Below are positions 54,482-64,000 of a DNA stretch of 64,000 bases, one piece after another (the first letter of the stretch is position 1; each line of letters begins with the position of its first letter). A program made the translations under genes and the position numbers. The notes below the pieces were generated by a model. That model had not been told where the DNA came from, searched no databases, and worked only from the letters and a program-made list of their open reading frames with translations. This DNA is from Chionoecetes opilio (Eukaryota > Arthropoda > Malacostraca > Decapoda > Majidae): contig JACEEZ010013848.1 in the NCBI GenBank assembly GCA_016584305.1, positions 134,501 through 198,500 on the forward strand, given 5' to 3'.

Positions 54482-54654
54482 CAATTGAGTGGGAGGAGCT
54501 GGGGACACTTGTGACTGGTCATGACTTGCTGCGCCTTGAGAAGTATTCCAAGAATCTCGCTGACCGCCATCTCATAACGGATATTCTGCCCTATATCGCT
54601 GTCCTCTTCTTTTCTCACAGGTTTCCAACACTCCATCTCTCTCCAATTCAGTCT
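54482..54654 (+). CDS. NAT10: NAT10 exon: tRNA-binding domain, first half
   Basis: 173 bases. CA completes the Ala codon begun at 39584. It encodes IEWEELGTLVTGHDLLRLEK, YSKNLADRHLITDILPYIAV and LFFSHRFPTLHLSPIQS. The RLExYS-x-N-x3-HLI-x-D-x-LP and L-x-LS-x2-QS patterns match the NAT10 C-terminal domain that docks the tRNA or rRNA substrate. In most family members RMYF or RLYF follows the Pro; here it is VLFF. The acceptor TGTTTTCAG ends at 54481 and the donor GTAAGA begins at 54655 in phase 0. No defect seen. Confidence 0.95.
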
Positions 54655-55030
54655 GTAAGAGTCTATGTTTACAGGGTACTCATTACAAATGTAAAATGCC
54701 TGAGTTTGGAAAGTTATGAACCAATTTTCATTTTGTTTTCACTTGTTAGTAGACCAATACAAGGAGCATTAACTGACTTTTTTTCTCTCTTGGTCTCTGC
54801 TCTGAGTCCAGAACAATAAGGGAAGATGTGGAAAATTATGGATCATAATATTTGGTAAAAAAAAAAAAAATCCTATTTGAGAATGGTGATTTCCATACGT
54901 CTGAAAGCTTAGAAAGGGTTGTTTTATGCAGGGGTTATGTTGTATGCAGATAATTAACATTTGATAAGAAGTTTCAATACAGTCGACCTTTATCATTTAG
55001 TTTTAAAGAATAATGAGAAATTGGTAAGAG
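54655..55030. other. No gene seen
   Basis: Start of intron; A/T-rich. Confidence 0.5.
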
Positions 55031-55931
55031 ATGCAGCAGAAAAGAAAAAGTGTTAACATTTATGATTTGAAAGAGAAGAATATCTTGTTGAAAATAAAGA
55101 GAGACAGAGAAGAAATATAAACGGTAAAAGACGTGTTGATGAAATTGAATGATAAAGAGGAAGAGGCAAGACTTGTAGATAAAGTGGAAGAAGTCGTAAG
55201 ATTGGGACCTTATGCAGAAGGAAGAGATAGACCAATAAAACTGAGATTAAAATCACAGACTGCAACCAAGGAAATCCTGGTGAGAGCTTTTAGGCTGAGG
55301 TCAACGGATGATTACAGGGAAGTGTATGTGAAAAAAAGCAATGAATGAAGAGAAAGGGAAAAAGTTAAAGGAAATGAAAGAAGAAGTAAGGCAGAAAAAT
55401 TAAGAAAGCGGAGGAAGATAAAGCATTTTTTTTTTAGGGTACTAGACTAGGGTGCTAGGGTCTTTTTAAGGTTCATAATGTGGTATATATAGAAAAAGAC
55501 TAAAGGGAAATGGTATGAAGAAATATTTAGTTAAAAGAGGAATGGAAGTGATGTACACGAACATAGATGGGATAATATCAAGAAGGCTGAAACTAAGAGA
55601 TTACTTATCAAATACAGATCCAGACGTGGTACGTGGCGCATCTAACAAAATATTCATTAGTAGAAGAAGACCAAGTGGTGATAAGTAATAAATACAACAT
55701 GTGGAAAAGAGACAGAAGTGGTAAAGAGGTGGTGGAGTTATGATAATGACAAAATTTGGGATGAAAGTAAAAAAGTGGAGTATGGAGAAGGAAGAGCTGA
55801 AATAGTGATTTGTAAAAAATAGAAGACAGAAATAGAGAAACATAGACTATAGTGGCAACCTATGTACCACCCTGAACAAATACTTGCAGTAAGGAAGAAC
55901 ATGAGAAAGTATTAGAGGATAACTTGAAGTA

Positions 55932-56844
55932 CACACCAACCTCGATTTCCCGGACCTCCATTTCCCGGATATCGGATTTGCCGGACAAAATCCGAGGTCC
56001 GGGTTTTTTTTTTTTTTTTTTTTTACGTTGAAATGCTGGTCCTGTTCGTAAATTGACAAAATTGTCCGGCGGTCCGAGCGTCTCCTGTCATCCCTGGTCA
56101 GTGTCGGCGCCTCCTGCCAGGTGGCAGCATGCTCAGCGGTCGTATTGTTTACATTTGGGCACATGACACTCACGGTTCACCTGCACAGCCTCCGTCAGTC
56201 CCCTGACTCCCACTGCCCCTGGTGCAAGAACGTCTCTTGAGACTATTGAACACTTTCTGCCGCCTCCTGCCAGGTGGCAGCATCCTCAGCGGTCGTATTG
56301 TTTACATTTGGGCACACGACACTCACGGTTCACCTGCCCGGCCTCCGTTAGTCCCCTGACCCCCACTGCCCCTGGTGCAGGAACGTCTCTTGAGACTATT
56401 GAACACTTTCTGCTGCCTCCCGCCAGGTGGCAGCATGCTCAGCGGTCGTATTGTTTATATTTGGGCACACAACACTCACAGTTCACCTGCATGGCCTTCG
56501 TTAGTCCCCTGACCCCCACTGCCCCTGGTGCAGGAACATCTCTTGAGACTATTGAATACTTTCTGCTGCCTCCCGCCAGGTGGCAGCATGCTCACTTGCT
56601 CAGCGGTCGTATTGTTTACATTTGGGCACACGACACTCATGGTTCACCTGCACAGCCTCCGTTAGTCCCCTGACCCCTACTGCCCCTGGTGCAGGAACGT
56701 CTCTTGAGACTATTGAACACTTTCTACTGCCTCCCGCCAGGTGGCAGCATGCTCAGCGGAAGTAAAAGTCCGCGGCGGGGTAGTTGATATTGGCGGTTGC
56801 CGGACAGTAAATACTAGAGTAGGATAAGCATCCGGGGGTGGGTC

Positions 56845-56892
<48 letters not shown>

Positions 56893-56992
56893 CTGTTTAG
56901 AGGATAATTCCTGGACTGTTGCGATTCCCGGACTTTTGCGGTTCCCGGACCAGTGCTCCCCCCTATTAGTCCGGGAAAATGAGGTTTGTGTG
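55932..56992 (+). mobile_element. CACACAAACCTCG element, copy 2, with LINE-derived tandem array
   Basis: TA at 55930-55931 and 56993-56994. Ends CACACCAACCTCGATTTCCC and inverted CACACAAACCTCATTTTCCC. Same layout as copy 1: T run (56004-56023), array, CGGCGGGGTAGTTGATATTG block, plus a second long T run (56849-56892) near the right end. It interrupts a LINE. Confidence 0.92.
56105..56765 (+). repeat. Tandem array of about four 152-bp LINE-derived units
   Basis: CTCAGCGGTCGTATTGTTTA recurs near 56133, 56286, 56438 and 56598. The last unit has a short duplication GCTCACTT before the core. Confidence 0.92.
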
Positions 56993-57480
56993 TACTTAAG
57001 TAAAATAATCAAGAGTAGTAAAAAGGTACTGTTGGTTGGAGATTTTAACTGCAATGAAGTAAAATGGGAGACATTTGAAGGAGGAAATGAAAATGCTTGG
57101 GGGGATAGATTGTTGAGGCTTACAATGGAAACCACGATGACTCAGTGGGTGACAGAAAAGCACAAGATGTAGGGGAGATGATGAACCAGCAAGACTTGAC
57201 TTCGTGTTAACGAAAGGTATGGACCTAGAAAAAGAGATCAATTATGTGTGCCCCATTGGAAAGAGTGACCATGTAATTTTATAAATGGAGACTGTAAAGG
57301 ATGTAAAGGAGGAAGGTGAATCGTACAAAAGGAGCAGAAGAGACTGGAAAAACTAATATGGAAAGCTGAAAAGTTCTTTGAAGAAATTGACTGTGGAAAA
57401 ATGAAAAGAGTGAATGATGTGCAAGCGAAATATGATATGTTTCTGGGTTAAAAGAAAGTGAGGGATCCAGGGGTAGTTTC

Positions 57481-57812
57481 ACGAGGGGGGAAGGGGTTAG
57501 CAATTTTTCAAGGATGATTAACTTTTGCGATCATCTCATCTGTCACTTTACCTCCGTGAATGTTAAGGGACAACTTAATTTTCTTAATTTAATTAAGATT
57601 AATTAAATTTCTAATTTTTCAATTTAACTCTGTGCCATCAAAGTTAGAAAAAATGTTAGTAATTTTTTTTTTTTTCTTTTTTTTCACAAAAACCATTCAT
57701 GATAAATTATGTTCATGAAATATTAGATAGAATTTTATAACATTACAACCTTACACAAAAAATATAATCAGTGTCATCTGTTAAGGATTTAAGTTTGGTG
57801 CAAACTATCTCC
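57481..57812. other. No gene seen
   Basis: A/T-rich, with several AATTAAT repeats at 57580-57620. Confidence 0.5.
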
Positions 57813-57816
57813 TTAA

Positions 57817-58302
57817 CCCGTAAAGCGCGGCTATGCCCATTTGGTCTCCACTAAGAAAACCCGAGTATGCCCAATTGGGCGGCCGCCAAATTCAAAACGG
57901 TGGGCTAATTTCTCGGCCGGTGAAATCTGGCAACTCTACTTTACCTGAGAATGACCCAGGGGTCACACATAGGCTCAGTGACCCAGTGACCAGCATGGAA
58001 GGTGAAGGTGCTGACAGGTATCTCCCTATCGCGGGCAGAGAGATTAGAGAGAAAAACCCTTGCGGCCTGTTTTCTGTGAACGAGCTGTACCATGGATTCC
58101 ATAAACCTCAACGCTCTTCATCTTGCAAGTACAATCATAGAATAACCACAAGACTTTAGCTAAAACAAATATTTTTAGCGGTTGCACAAATATATGGCGA
58201 ATACATTGATATACATTTAAGTTTGTTTAGAGACTATAAAAATTCTGGCAAAAGTCCCGCGTACACAGAGATATTGTCACACAGGTATCCGCAGTTTATG
58301 GG
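57817..58302. mobile_element. Small TTAA element with CCCRTAAA ends
   Basis: TTAA at 57813-57816 and 58303-58306. Ends CCCGTAAAGCGCGG (left) and CCCATAAACTGCGG (inverted, right). 486 bp. The target and the CCC start fit a piggyBac-type MITE. A lone similar end (TTAACCCGTAAGTGG) is at 39959. Confidence 0.78.
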
Positions 58303-58306
58303 TTAA

Positions 58307-58860
58307 GAGAGCTGTATGAGTGGATTCCCTCTCAAACATGAGAGGCTTACTTCATACATGGGCAGATATGGCCCCTGTACAGAGCAAGCAACTGGGAAGG
58401 AGATACAAATTAGACGCAGATGCCACAGGACAGCCAACCTCATGGAAACTTGTCTTAGCTGGAGATGAGATGTGAAATTTCAAGTTAAGATTTTTAGTAA
58501 AGGATAGCTGAAGAATGTTTAGTGTGGAGGAGGGCCAGTAGAGTGTCATTGAAGAAGATTGGATATTTATATGGAAGGTTCTGTAGAGTAGATAGGTGAA
58601 GAAATTGAATTTTTGAGGCATTGAACAAAGCAAGATTTGCTGTGCCCCATTTAGAAATTATAGTAAGATTAGAAGTCAGATGCTCTGCGGCGTCCCTTCG
58701 TGAATTTGTTAACTCCTGTAAAGTTGGACGTTTCGTAAATGTTAAAAAATGCAGAGTGGAGTCATCAGCATCAGAGTGGATAGGGCATTGAGTTAGACTT
58801 AGCAGATCATTAATACATAAGAATATACATAGAAGGAACATATACCAGGAGACCCTTAGG
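58307..58860 (-). pseudogene. LINE B fragment, antisense
   Basis: Minus-strand frames (58841-58494 and 58633-58352) read FLCINDLLSLTQCPIHSDAD, TKRPTLQELTNSRRDAAEHL, FNASKIQFLHLSTLQNLPYK and LSFTKNLNLKFHISSPAKT, matching 36475-36960 of the sense copy. Truncated and frameshifted. Confidence 0.82.
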
Positions 58861-59062
58861 TCTATAACGAAGGTATCTGCTGAACTATATATATACTACT
58901 AACTAACAAACTAAGTGATCAGAAAAACACTTGGAAAAGAACACCATGCACCTAAAGAGGATAGGAACATGGAAATTTCATAGTGCAGAATAAGAGGAAT
59001 GTAGTATGCTAACTAAAGCTAACTATGCTAACTAATGAATAATAGAAAGAGAGTGGGTAATA

Positions 59063-59135
59063 AGAACATACGAACATAAGAAAATAAGGAAGTACAAGAG
59101 GCTGCGAGACCTACACGTGGTAGTTCCTGTAATAG
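59063..59135 (-). mobile_element. CR1-like LINE 3' terminus, antisense fragment
   Basis: CATAAGAAAATAAGGAAG and GACCTACACGTGGTAGTTCC match the inverse of 20210-20270. Confidence 0.8.
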
Positions 59136-59354
59136 GACAGCCCTGTGGAACATCACTAAATAAATTTAAGAGAAGAACAATGACCGTCTACAGTAGCCGC
59201 AATAGAATGGTTTGAAAGGAAACTGAAGATGAATGAGCAGAGAGAAGGATAGAAACTGAAAGAGGGAAATATAGAAATTTAAGATTTGTGCCAGACTCTA
59301 TATCAAAAGCTTTTGATATGTTACAGGGCAACAGCAAAAATTTCACCAAAATTA

Positions 59355-59990
59355 TTAAAGTAATCATCCAGACCATTTCATCATTCCTGATTTAATGCAG
59401 TCAAAATATAGCCATTATCGAATATATCAACAATATGTTGTCACTTTTTGCATCCAATCAGCCGTTTTTAAATAATCCACAATAAAAATCTGCAAATTCC
59501 CCGAGCTTCCAAAACGCTCCTGCATACTAGCAGCCTCCCCCCCCCCCGCGGTAATACAGAAGCACGTAAACACAGAAATAAATATAGTACTTGAAGAATT
59601 TCGGGTGTTTCTTCTTTTTTTTCTTTTTTTTCAATATGGCACATACTTGCATCCTTTATGGATGCAGCAAGAAAACTGTGCCTTTCCAGATAGCTTAGCA
59701 CCCGTTTCTGACCGATACGGCCACGATAAATGTGTGGAGATAGTTTGCGCGTTGGGGAAACGCAGGCTGTATGATGCACTTTGTCGGCCTCCCGGGACGT
59801 TATCAGCAAGTTTTGCTCCGTGGCGGGAATGGGGCTGATTTTTTCCCAGGGCTTTTTACAAAAGTCGTGTTTTTACGGAAATAAAGCGTGGAAATGAATA
59901 TTTTTTTGTGGATTAGGTGTTTTAAATGAACATTCAACATACTTACGCAAAGAAAAAATGGGTCAGGGCGATTACTTTAAAGAAGGATAC
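59355..59990 (+). repeat. Repeat family J/I, longest copy
   Basis: Joins the 5' blocks (as at 4995 and 34643) to the 3' blocks (as at 12234 and 38570) in one piece. Between them a frame at 59636-59838 starts MAHTCILYGCSKKT-like (in frame near 59636), which recalls the start of THAP-type C2CH fingers, but the remaining signature residues are not evident. The identity of the family is open. Confidence 0.6.
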
Positions 59991-60708
59991 CAAGATTCAG
60001 TTAGGAAAGCTAGAAGATCGCCAGTAGATCGCCCTTTACGGAATCCGTACTAACGTTCAGAACGAAGGTTGTGAGCAGATAGATGCTTAAGAATTTAATT
60101 GAGGATTGATTCAAACACTTTAGAAAGGCAGGAAGTCAAATCAGGTTTGCGAGTGATGGACATAAGTATCAAGAAATGGTATCGGTCAAGGTAAGGAGCG
60201 AGAGGAATGGGTCGGCAGAAAAAAAAAAATTGAAATTTGAAATGATTTTATATGAATATTTGCCAGCCATTATGACTTATCGGTAATTCTGACAACGAAT
60301 ACCTATATTTTGAGGTTTACTGTATGTATACACACTTCAACACAGGCATACAAGCACATATGCATACTTAAAAAATGTACTTTCAAAATGAGTGGAATAC
60401 TTGAGCTAAGAAAAAAATAGCAAATTGTGGTAGGATGATGGATATGAGTGAAAGGGAATTGTGTGGAGTTTTTTTTTTTAGAGGATTTGTAATTTTTCTT
60501 GTTTAAAAAATATAGATATCCAATTATAATACTATATTTTTTAAATGTGCAAAATTTTTAGAATTTATATATTGTTTGTTAGTAATCTGCTGTGTATTGT
60601 GTCACCCCATGTGCTTACCAGGAATACCATTTGTATGAAGAAAAAAATCTTTGATGATTTACACTTTAATGTATGCAGCATAATGACCATTTTCATATAT
60701 GCTTCCAG
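59991..60708. other. No gene seen
   Basis: A/T-rich intron upstream of the last NAT10 exon in the window. Confidence 0.5.
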
Positions 60709-60948
60709 GGTCTCTTGGTTGGTCTAGGACTTCAGCTGAAAAATTTCAATCAAGTCAGCCAACTGATTGACCTGCCTTTGGAGTCAGTGTTAGGCCAGTT
60801 CAACCGGGCCATGCGCCGTGTACTGAAGATAATGACAGCCCTCCAAGAAGCAGCTTTCACAAAACACCTTCCCAAGAACACCAAAATGCTTGCTGAATTT
60901 ATACCTGTATCTATATCCCTTGATGAGGATCTGGAAGAGGCAGCTGAG
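60709..60948 (+). CDS. NAT10: NAT10 exon: tRNA-binding domain, second half
   Basis: 240 bases, 80 codons, phase 0 at both ends. It encodes GLLVGLGLQLKNFNQVSQLI, DLPLESVLGQFNRAMRRVLK, IMTALQEAAFTKHLPKNTKM and LAEFIPVSISLDEDLEEAAE. The LLxGLGLQ-x-K, LPxxxVLGQFNRxxRR and LxEDLEEAA patterns are diagnostic of the NAT10/Kre33 C-terminus, which then leads into a Lys-rich nucleolar tail. The acceptor TGCTTCCAG ends at 60708 and the donor GTGAGA starts at 60949. No exon for the last part (the short conserved block before the basic tail) was found between 60949 and 64000, so the gene continues to the right. Confidence 0.96.
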
Positions 60949-61127
60949 GTGAGATACTATGACAGTGATTGGTAATCTTTTTAACAAGATGCTATTCTTT
61001 GGTTTATTCAGGTTTCTTTCACTCCACTGTTTATTTTTCATTCTTTGCAATAATGTATGTTGTAACAAAAGTAATTGGCTCCAGAACCTCACTTCGGATG
61101 GCATTTGTTTGATCAAGGATGCTGTAA

Positions 61128-61215
61128 GGGGCCATTCAAAAATTACGTAACACATTTTTTTCCATTGTTGACCTCCGTCCCACCTTGTCACGCCTTGTAA
61201 CACATGTCTCCAGAA
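61128..61215 (+). repeat. Fragment of a dispersed ATTACGTAACAC repeat
   Basis: GGCCATTCAAAAATTACGTA begins a stretch that recalls the text around 63131-63220 (GTAACACAT, CTCCCTCCCA), the flank of the larger element. Confidence 0.4.
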
Positions 61216-61468
61216 CCCCCTTAAAATAGATTATGTAGCACCAGCTAGTACCCCCCAATTAGTAGGTTTTCATTTGTTTTCAAATACAATGATATAAGTC
61301 TAGCCTTAGTACCTGCAAAATATCATCTTTTGGTTTTTCTAAAAAAATATCTGAAAATGTTATGTAACACCATAGACCACTATATCTCTGGACTGTTCAC
61401 GCGACAATGTTTTGAAATTGCCAGGCTGCATAGTGGCCCGACAAAGAGATATAGTGGTCTATGGACTA

Positions 61469-62233
61469 TCATATAGACTGGTTTATCAGTATATATGATA
61501 TACTGTAATCTTCGTAAATGTTTGTTCTATAATATTATCAAATAAAAAACAGTAAAACACGCTAAAGAAATGCCATTACGAGACTCTGATTCACTTCAAC
61601 TCTTCGCCACTTAAAACTTTGCGAGTCAACTTTTATCATGAAGGGTATCAATAGAAGTGCAATTTTATTAGCTTTCCATTGATGTATTGCATTTTCTGAT
61701 AAATGAATTAGAACCATGCATAAATTAGCATTAAATAAATAAATGAAATCATCAATCGGGTAATTTTCCCGATTGAAGAGGTTATTTATTTAGTTAATGC
61801 TAATTTATACATGGTGCTAATTCATTTATCAGAAAAAGAAATATATAAGTAAATAAATAACATCATCAATCGGGAAAATTACCCGATTGATGATTTTATT
61901 TATTTATTTAACGCTAATTTATGCATGGTTCTAATTCATTTATCCGAAAACGAAATATATCAATGGAAAGCTAATAAAATTGTGCTTCTATTGATACCCT
62001 TCATGATAAAAGTTGACTCGCAAAGTTTTAAATGGCGAAGAGTTGAAGTGAATATAGACTGGTTTATATGATTGTGTGTTCGTTTAATTACATTAAGTTC
62101 ATGCATATTTCTTCAGAGTCTCGTAATGGCATTTCTTTAGCGTGTTTTACTGTTTTTGATCTTATAATATTATAGAACAAACATTTACGAAGACTATAGT
62201 ATATCATATATACTGATAAACCAGTCTATATGA
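61469..62233. repeat. Large fold-back repeat with arms of over 300 bp
   Basis: The outer arms start ATATAGACTGGTTTATCAGT and end with the inverse. Inner parts include ATCATCAATCGGGTAATTTT and its inverse, and AAAACACGCTAAAGAAATGC and its inverse at 62125-62150. The centre itself is a second palindrome, so inverted copies are nested. Confidence 0.9.
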
Positions 62234-62305
62234 TCCGTATATATATACTAGCCGCAAAGCCGCCCTCCGGGCGGCCTTTTTGGCTAGCTCCTGCGGAGGG
62301 CTATT

Positions 62306-62509
62306 GGTGGGCCTTCGGCCCACCACCGCCCTATCGGTCCTACATGGATGTAGAAATGTATGTATTAACGCCAACCCATTCACATCACCCCCAACCCATT
62401 CACTCACCCATTACCCATCACCCCCCACCCATTCACTCACCCATTAGGGGTATTGGTGGGCCTTCGGCCCACCACCTGTGTTTGGTGGGCCTTCGGCCCA
62501 CCAAACACA
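62306..62509. repeat. Three GGTGGGCC-TTC-GGCCCACC hairpins
   Basis: Perfect 8-bp stems with a TTC loop at 62306-62324 and 62455-62473. The third at 62477-62509 extends to a 15-bp perfect stem (TGTGTTTGGTGGGCC against its inverse). A fourth GC palindrome, GGCCGCCCGGAGGGCGGC-type, is near 62258-62276 with other sequence. Confidence 0.92.
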
Positions 62510-62805
62510 AACTCTCCAGAGTAGAGTCTCCCTTCTAACTTTCCTGAAATCATGGATGTAGAAATGTATGTATTCCCCCCTCCCATTCACTCACCCATTA
62601 CCCATCACCCCCCACCCATTCACTCACCCATTACCCATCACCACACACCCATTCACTCACCCATTACCCATCACCCCCCATCTATTCCCTCACCCATCAC
62701 CCATCACCCCCAACCCATCACCCCCCACCCATTCACTCACCCATCACCCCACACCCATTACCCATCACCCCACCCATTCACTCACCCATTACCCGTCACC
62801 CTACA
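62365..62805. repeat. Minisatellite of CCCATTCACTCACCCATTAC units
   Basis: Units of about 30 bp alternate CCCATTCACTCACCCATTAC and CCATCACCCC. They are interrupted by the hairpin segment and a second GATGTAGAAATGTATGTATT block (62349 and 62556). Confidence 0.93.
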
Positions 62806-63233
62806 TCAAGGTTTCCTTAATTCTCGCAACCCACATTTTTTTTTCACAATTCTCGCTAATAGGCTGCTAAAAAAAAAAAAAAAAAAAAGAAGTGATCGGA
62901 TCATCTCATAAGTGGGCTTAAAACCTTCCCCTGGTCGAGCTGGTTCCAAAACTGTGACATATGATGGGATTCCGCCACAGGGGGCGGCACCTATCGCGGA
63001 CAGACAGACAGACAGACAGACACACTTTCGCTTATATTATTATAGATATGAATCCGAGCGGCCCTCCGACTTCAGGCCCTTGTGCGACAGGCCGATATTC
63101 CGTGCGCAGTCCAGGTTTACAGTGGTCTATGGTAACACATAGCTGCACCTCCTCCCTCCCAATGTCACACTCATAACACTTCACCATACCCCCCTTTTCC
63201 CCCTTAAGCGTTGCATAATTTTTTAATCATATA

Positions 63234-63574
63234 CAGTTTAATCTCATTTAACGTCGCTCCAGTTTACGTCGTTACATTTTAATGTCGCTGGAAAAAAATA
63301 AGAGATATATATGTAAATCTAAACCTTCTAATATGTTTGACAGGCAGACAGGTCTGTTTTCTTAAGTACCCTGCATAGAAAAGAGAAAACTATGTAGAAA
63401 CCTATAGAAACAGATATATATGATGGCTAACATTAATATAGTATTTTATTGTTTATGAACACTACGTTTTTATTCTAATTATCATACCTTGTTTTTTTTA
63501 TTTCACTTAAAGTTGTTGCAGTTAACGTCACGGTTTTCAGGAACGTAACCCTGACATTAAGCTAGGTTCAACTG
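63234..63574. mobile_element. TA-flanked pogo-like MITE, CAGTTKAAYCT ends
   Basis: The left CAGTTTAATCTCATTTAACG and inverted right CAGTTGAACCTAGCTTAATG are next to TA (63232-63233, 63575-63576). Both contain TTAACGTC/TTAATGTC subterminal motifs. 341 bp, non-coding. Confidence 0.82.
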
Positions 63575-63576
63575 TA

Positions 63577-64000
63577 CACTGAGGATCCGAATATCGCTGC
63601 TCCAATATTACCAGATCTGCATACATGTATGCAAATTCTTTGGAAATTAATTGAAATAATTTACTGAAAGAAATTTACTCTAGTTTTTACACCGGAAGCT
63701 GTTCCTTGTGGACTGTATTTGCTTTTATGTCTTACATCTCAGTACCCTAATGCTAACAAGAACAATTCACTTGCTGTACATGTTAATGAAACATTTTCTT
63801 AAAAAATTTGAACTTAAGGTTAAGTTCATTCTCTTTTATATTTCACTTATATGAGAATATGAATATCCTTGGAAGGTACTCCCAGCTTAACCTGATCAGT
63901 ATTATAATTATTATATGACTCACGGGGTAAGAGATATGTGTGCTAAATCCTCATGCATGAAGGAATGCTTGAACTAGATGCTCAAAAAAACGAATGACAA
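63577..64000. other. No gene seen
   Basis: A/T-rich intron sequence to the window edge. Confidence 0.5.

Larger units (their letters stand above)
55031..57480 (+). pseudogene. Decayed LINE, N-terminal region and endonuclease, split by a DNA element
   Basis: Bases 55133-55348 encode KEEEARLVDKVEEVVRLGPY, then EGRDRPIKLRLKSQTATKEI and AFRLRSTDDYREVYVKKS, typical of the region before the endonuclease in some arthropod LINEs. A series of frameshifts follows to about 55930, with ATYVPP-like remnants. After the inserted element (55932-56992) come KIIKSSKKVLLVGDFNCNEV and, in a neighbouring frame, RLDFVLTKGMDLEKEINY and IGKSDHVI, the GDFN and SDH endonuclease motifs. The RT is missing. The copy is inactive. 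Confidence 0.75.
61372..63128. mobile_element. Composite element with ATAGACCACT ends
   Basis: The left ATAGACCACTATATCTCTGG and the inverted right ATAGACCACTGTAAACCTGG ends suggest one 1.76-kb unit, with GTAACACC/GGTAACAC on the outsides. It contains a short hairpin with the same end motif (61373-61464), a large fold-back, hairpin repeats, a minisatellite and a GACA microsatellite (63000-63020). Confidence 0.55.

Noticed and set aside
61080..61150. Possible next NAT10 exon (SDGICLIKDAV frame)
   Set aside because: No match to the conserved C-terminal block of the family and no acceptor in the right phase.

Overview
The window looks like a stretch of a repeat-rich arthropod nuclear genome, most likely a decapod crustacean. 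That is an inference from the mix of CR1-like, RTE-like and jockey-like LINE proteins, tRNA-derived SINEs and many TA- or TTAA-flanked DNA elements, together with very long introns. There are no operons, no bacterial-type genes, no rRNA and no CRISPR.

The one clearly conserved host gene is on the + strand. Five exons (12480-12612, 22837-22981, 39358-39584, 54482-54654, 60709-60948) encode 306 continuous codons of the RNA cytidine acetyltransferase NAT10/Kre33, from the end of the GNAT domain into the C-terminal tRNA-binding domain. Every junction has AG/GT splice sites and matching codon phases. Earlier exons lie left of the window and the last ones to the right. The four complete introns are about 10.2, 16.4, 14.9 and 6.1 kb and consist almost entirely of transposon debris.

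Layout. 1-12.4 kb: antisense CR1 ORF1, RTE and SINE remnants, then a nested stack (LINE A, split by antisense LINE B, itself split by two DNA elements). 12.6-22.8 kb: a nearly complete CR1-like LINE (about 14.25-20.27 kb) split by a hAT element with a perfect 8-bp duplication. 23-39 kb: a pogo-like element; an antisense intronless relic of a large protein with a C-terminal CXC (tesmin/TSO1-like) motif, split by a TA-inserting and a TTAA-inserting element with exact target sites; a GAGTTTCGCG-family element carrying SINEs; a TTAA element carrying LINE B. 39.8-47.6 kb: a possible Tigger-like element containing a perfect-TSD hAT element, itself holding a Tc1-like element and a second GAGTTTCGCG element. 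48-57 kb: further TA and TTAA elements, and two copies of a TA element carrying tandem copies of a LINE-derived zinc-knuckle segment. 57-64 kb: a small TTAA element, LINE B, long fold-back structures, hairpin repeats and a minisatellite.

Apart from NAT10 nothing here appears to be an active host gene. The value of the window is the exceptionally legible insertion history and several element families that look undescribed.
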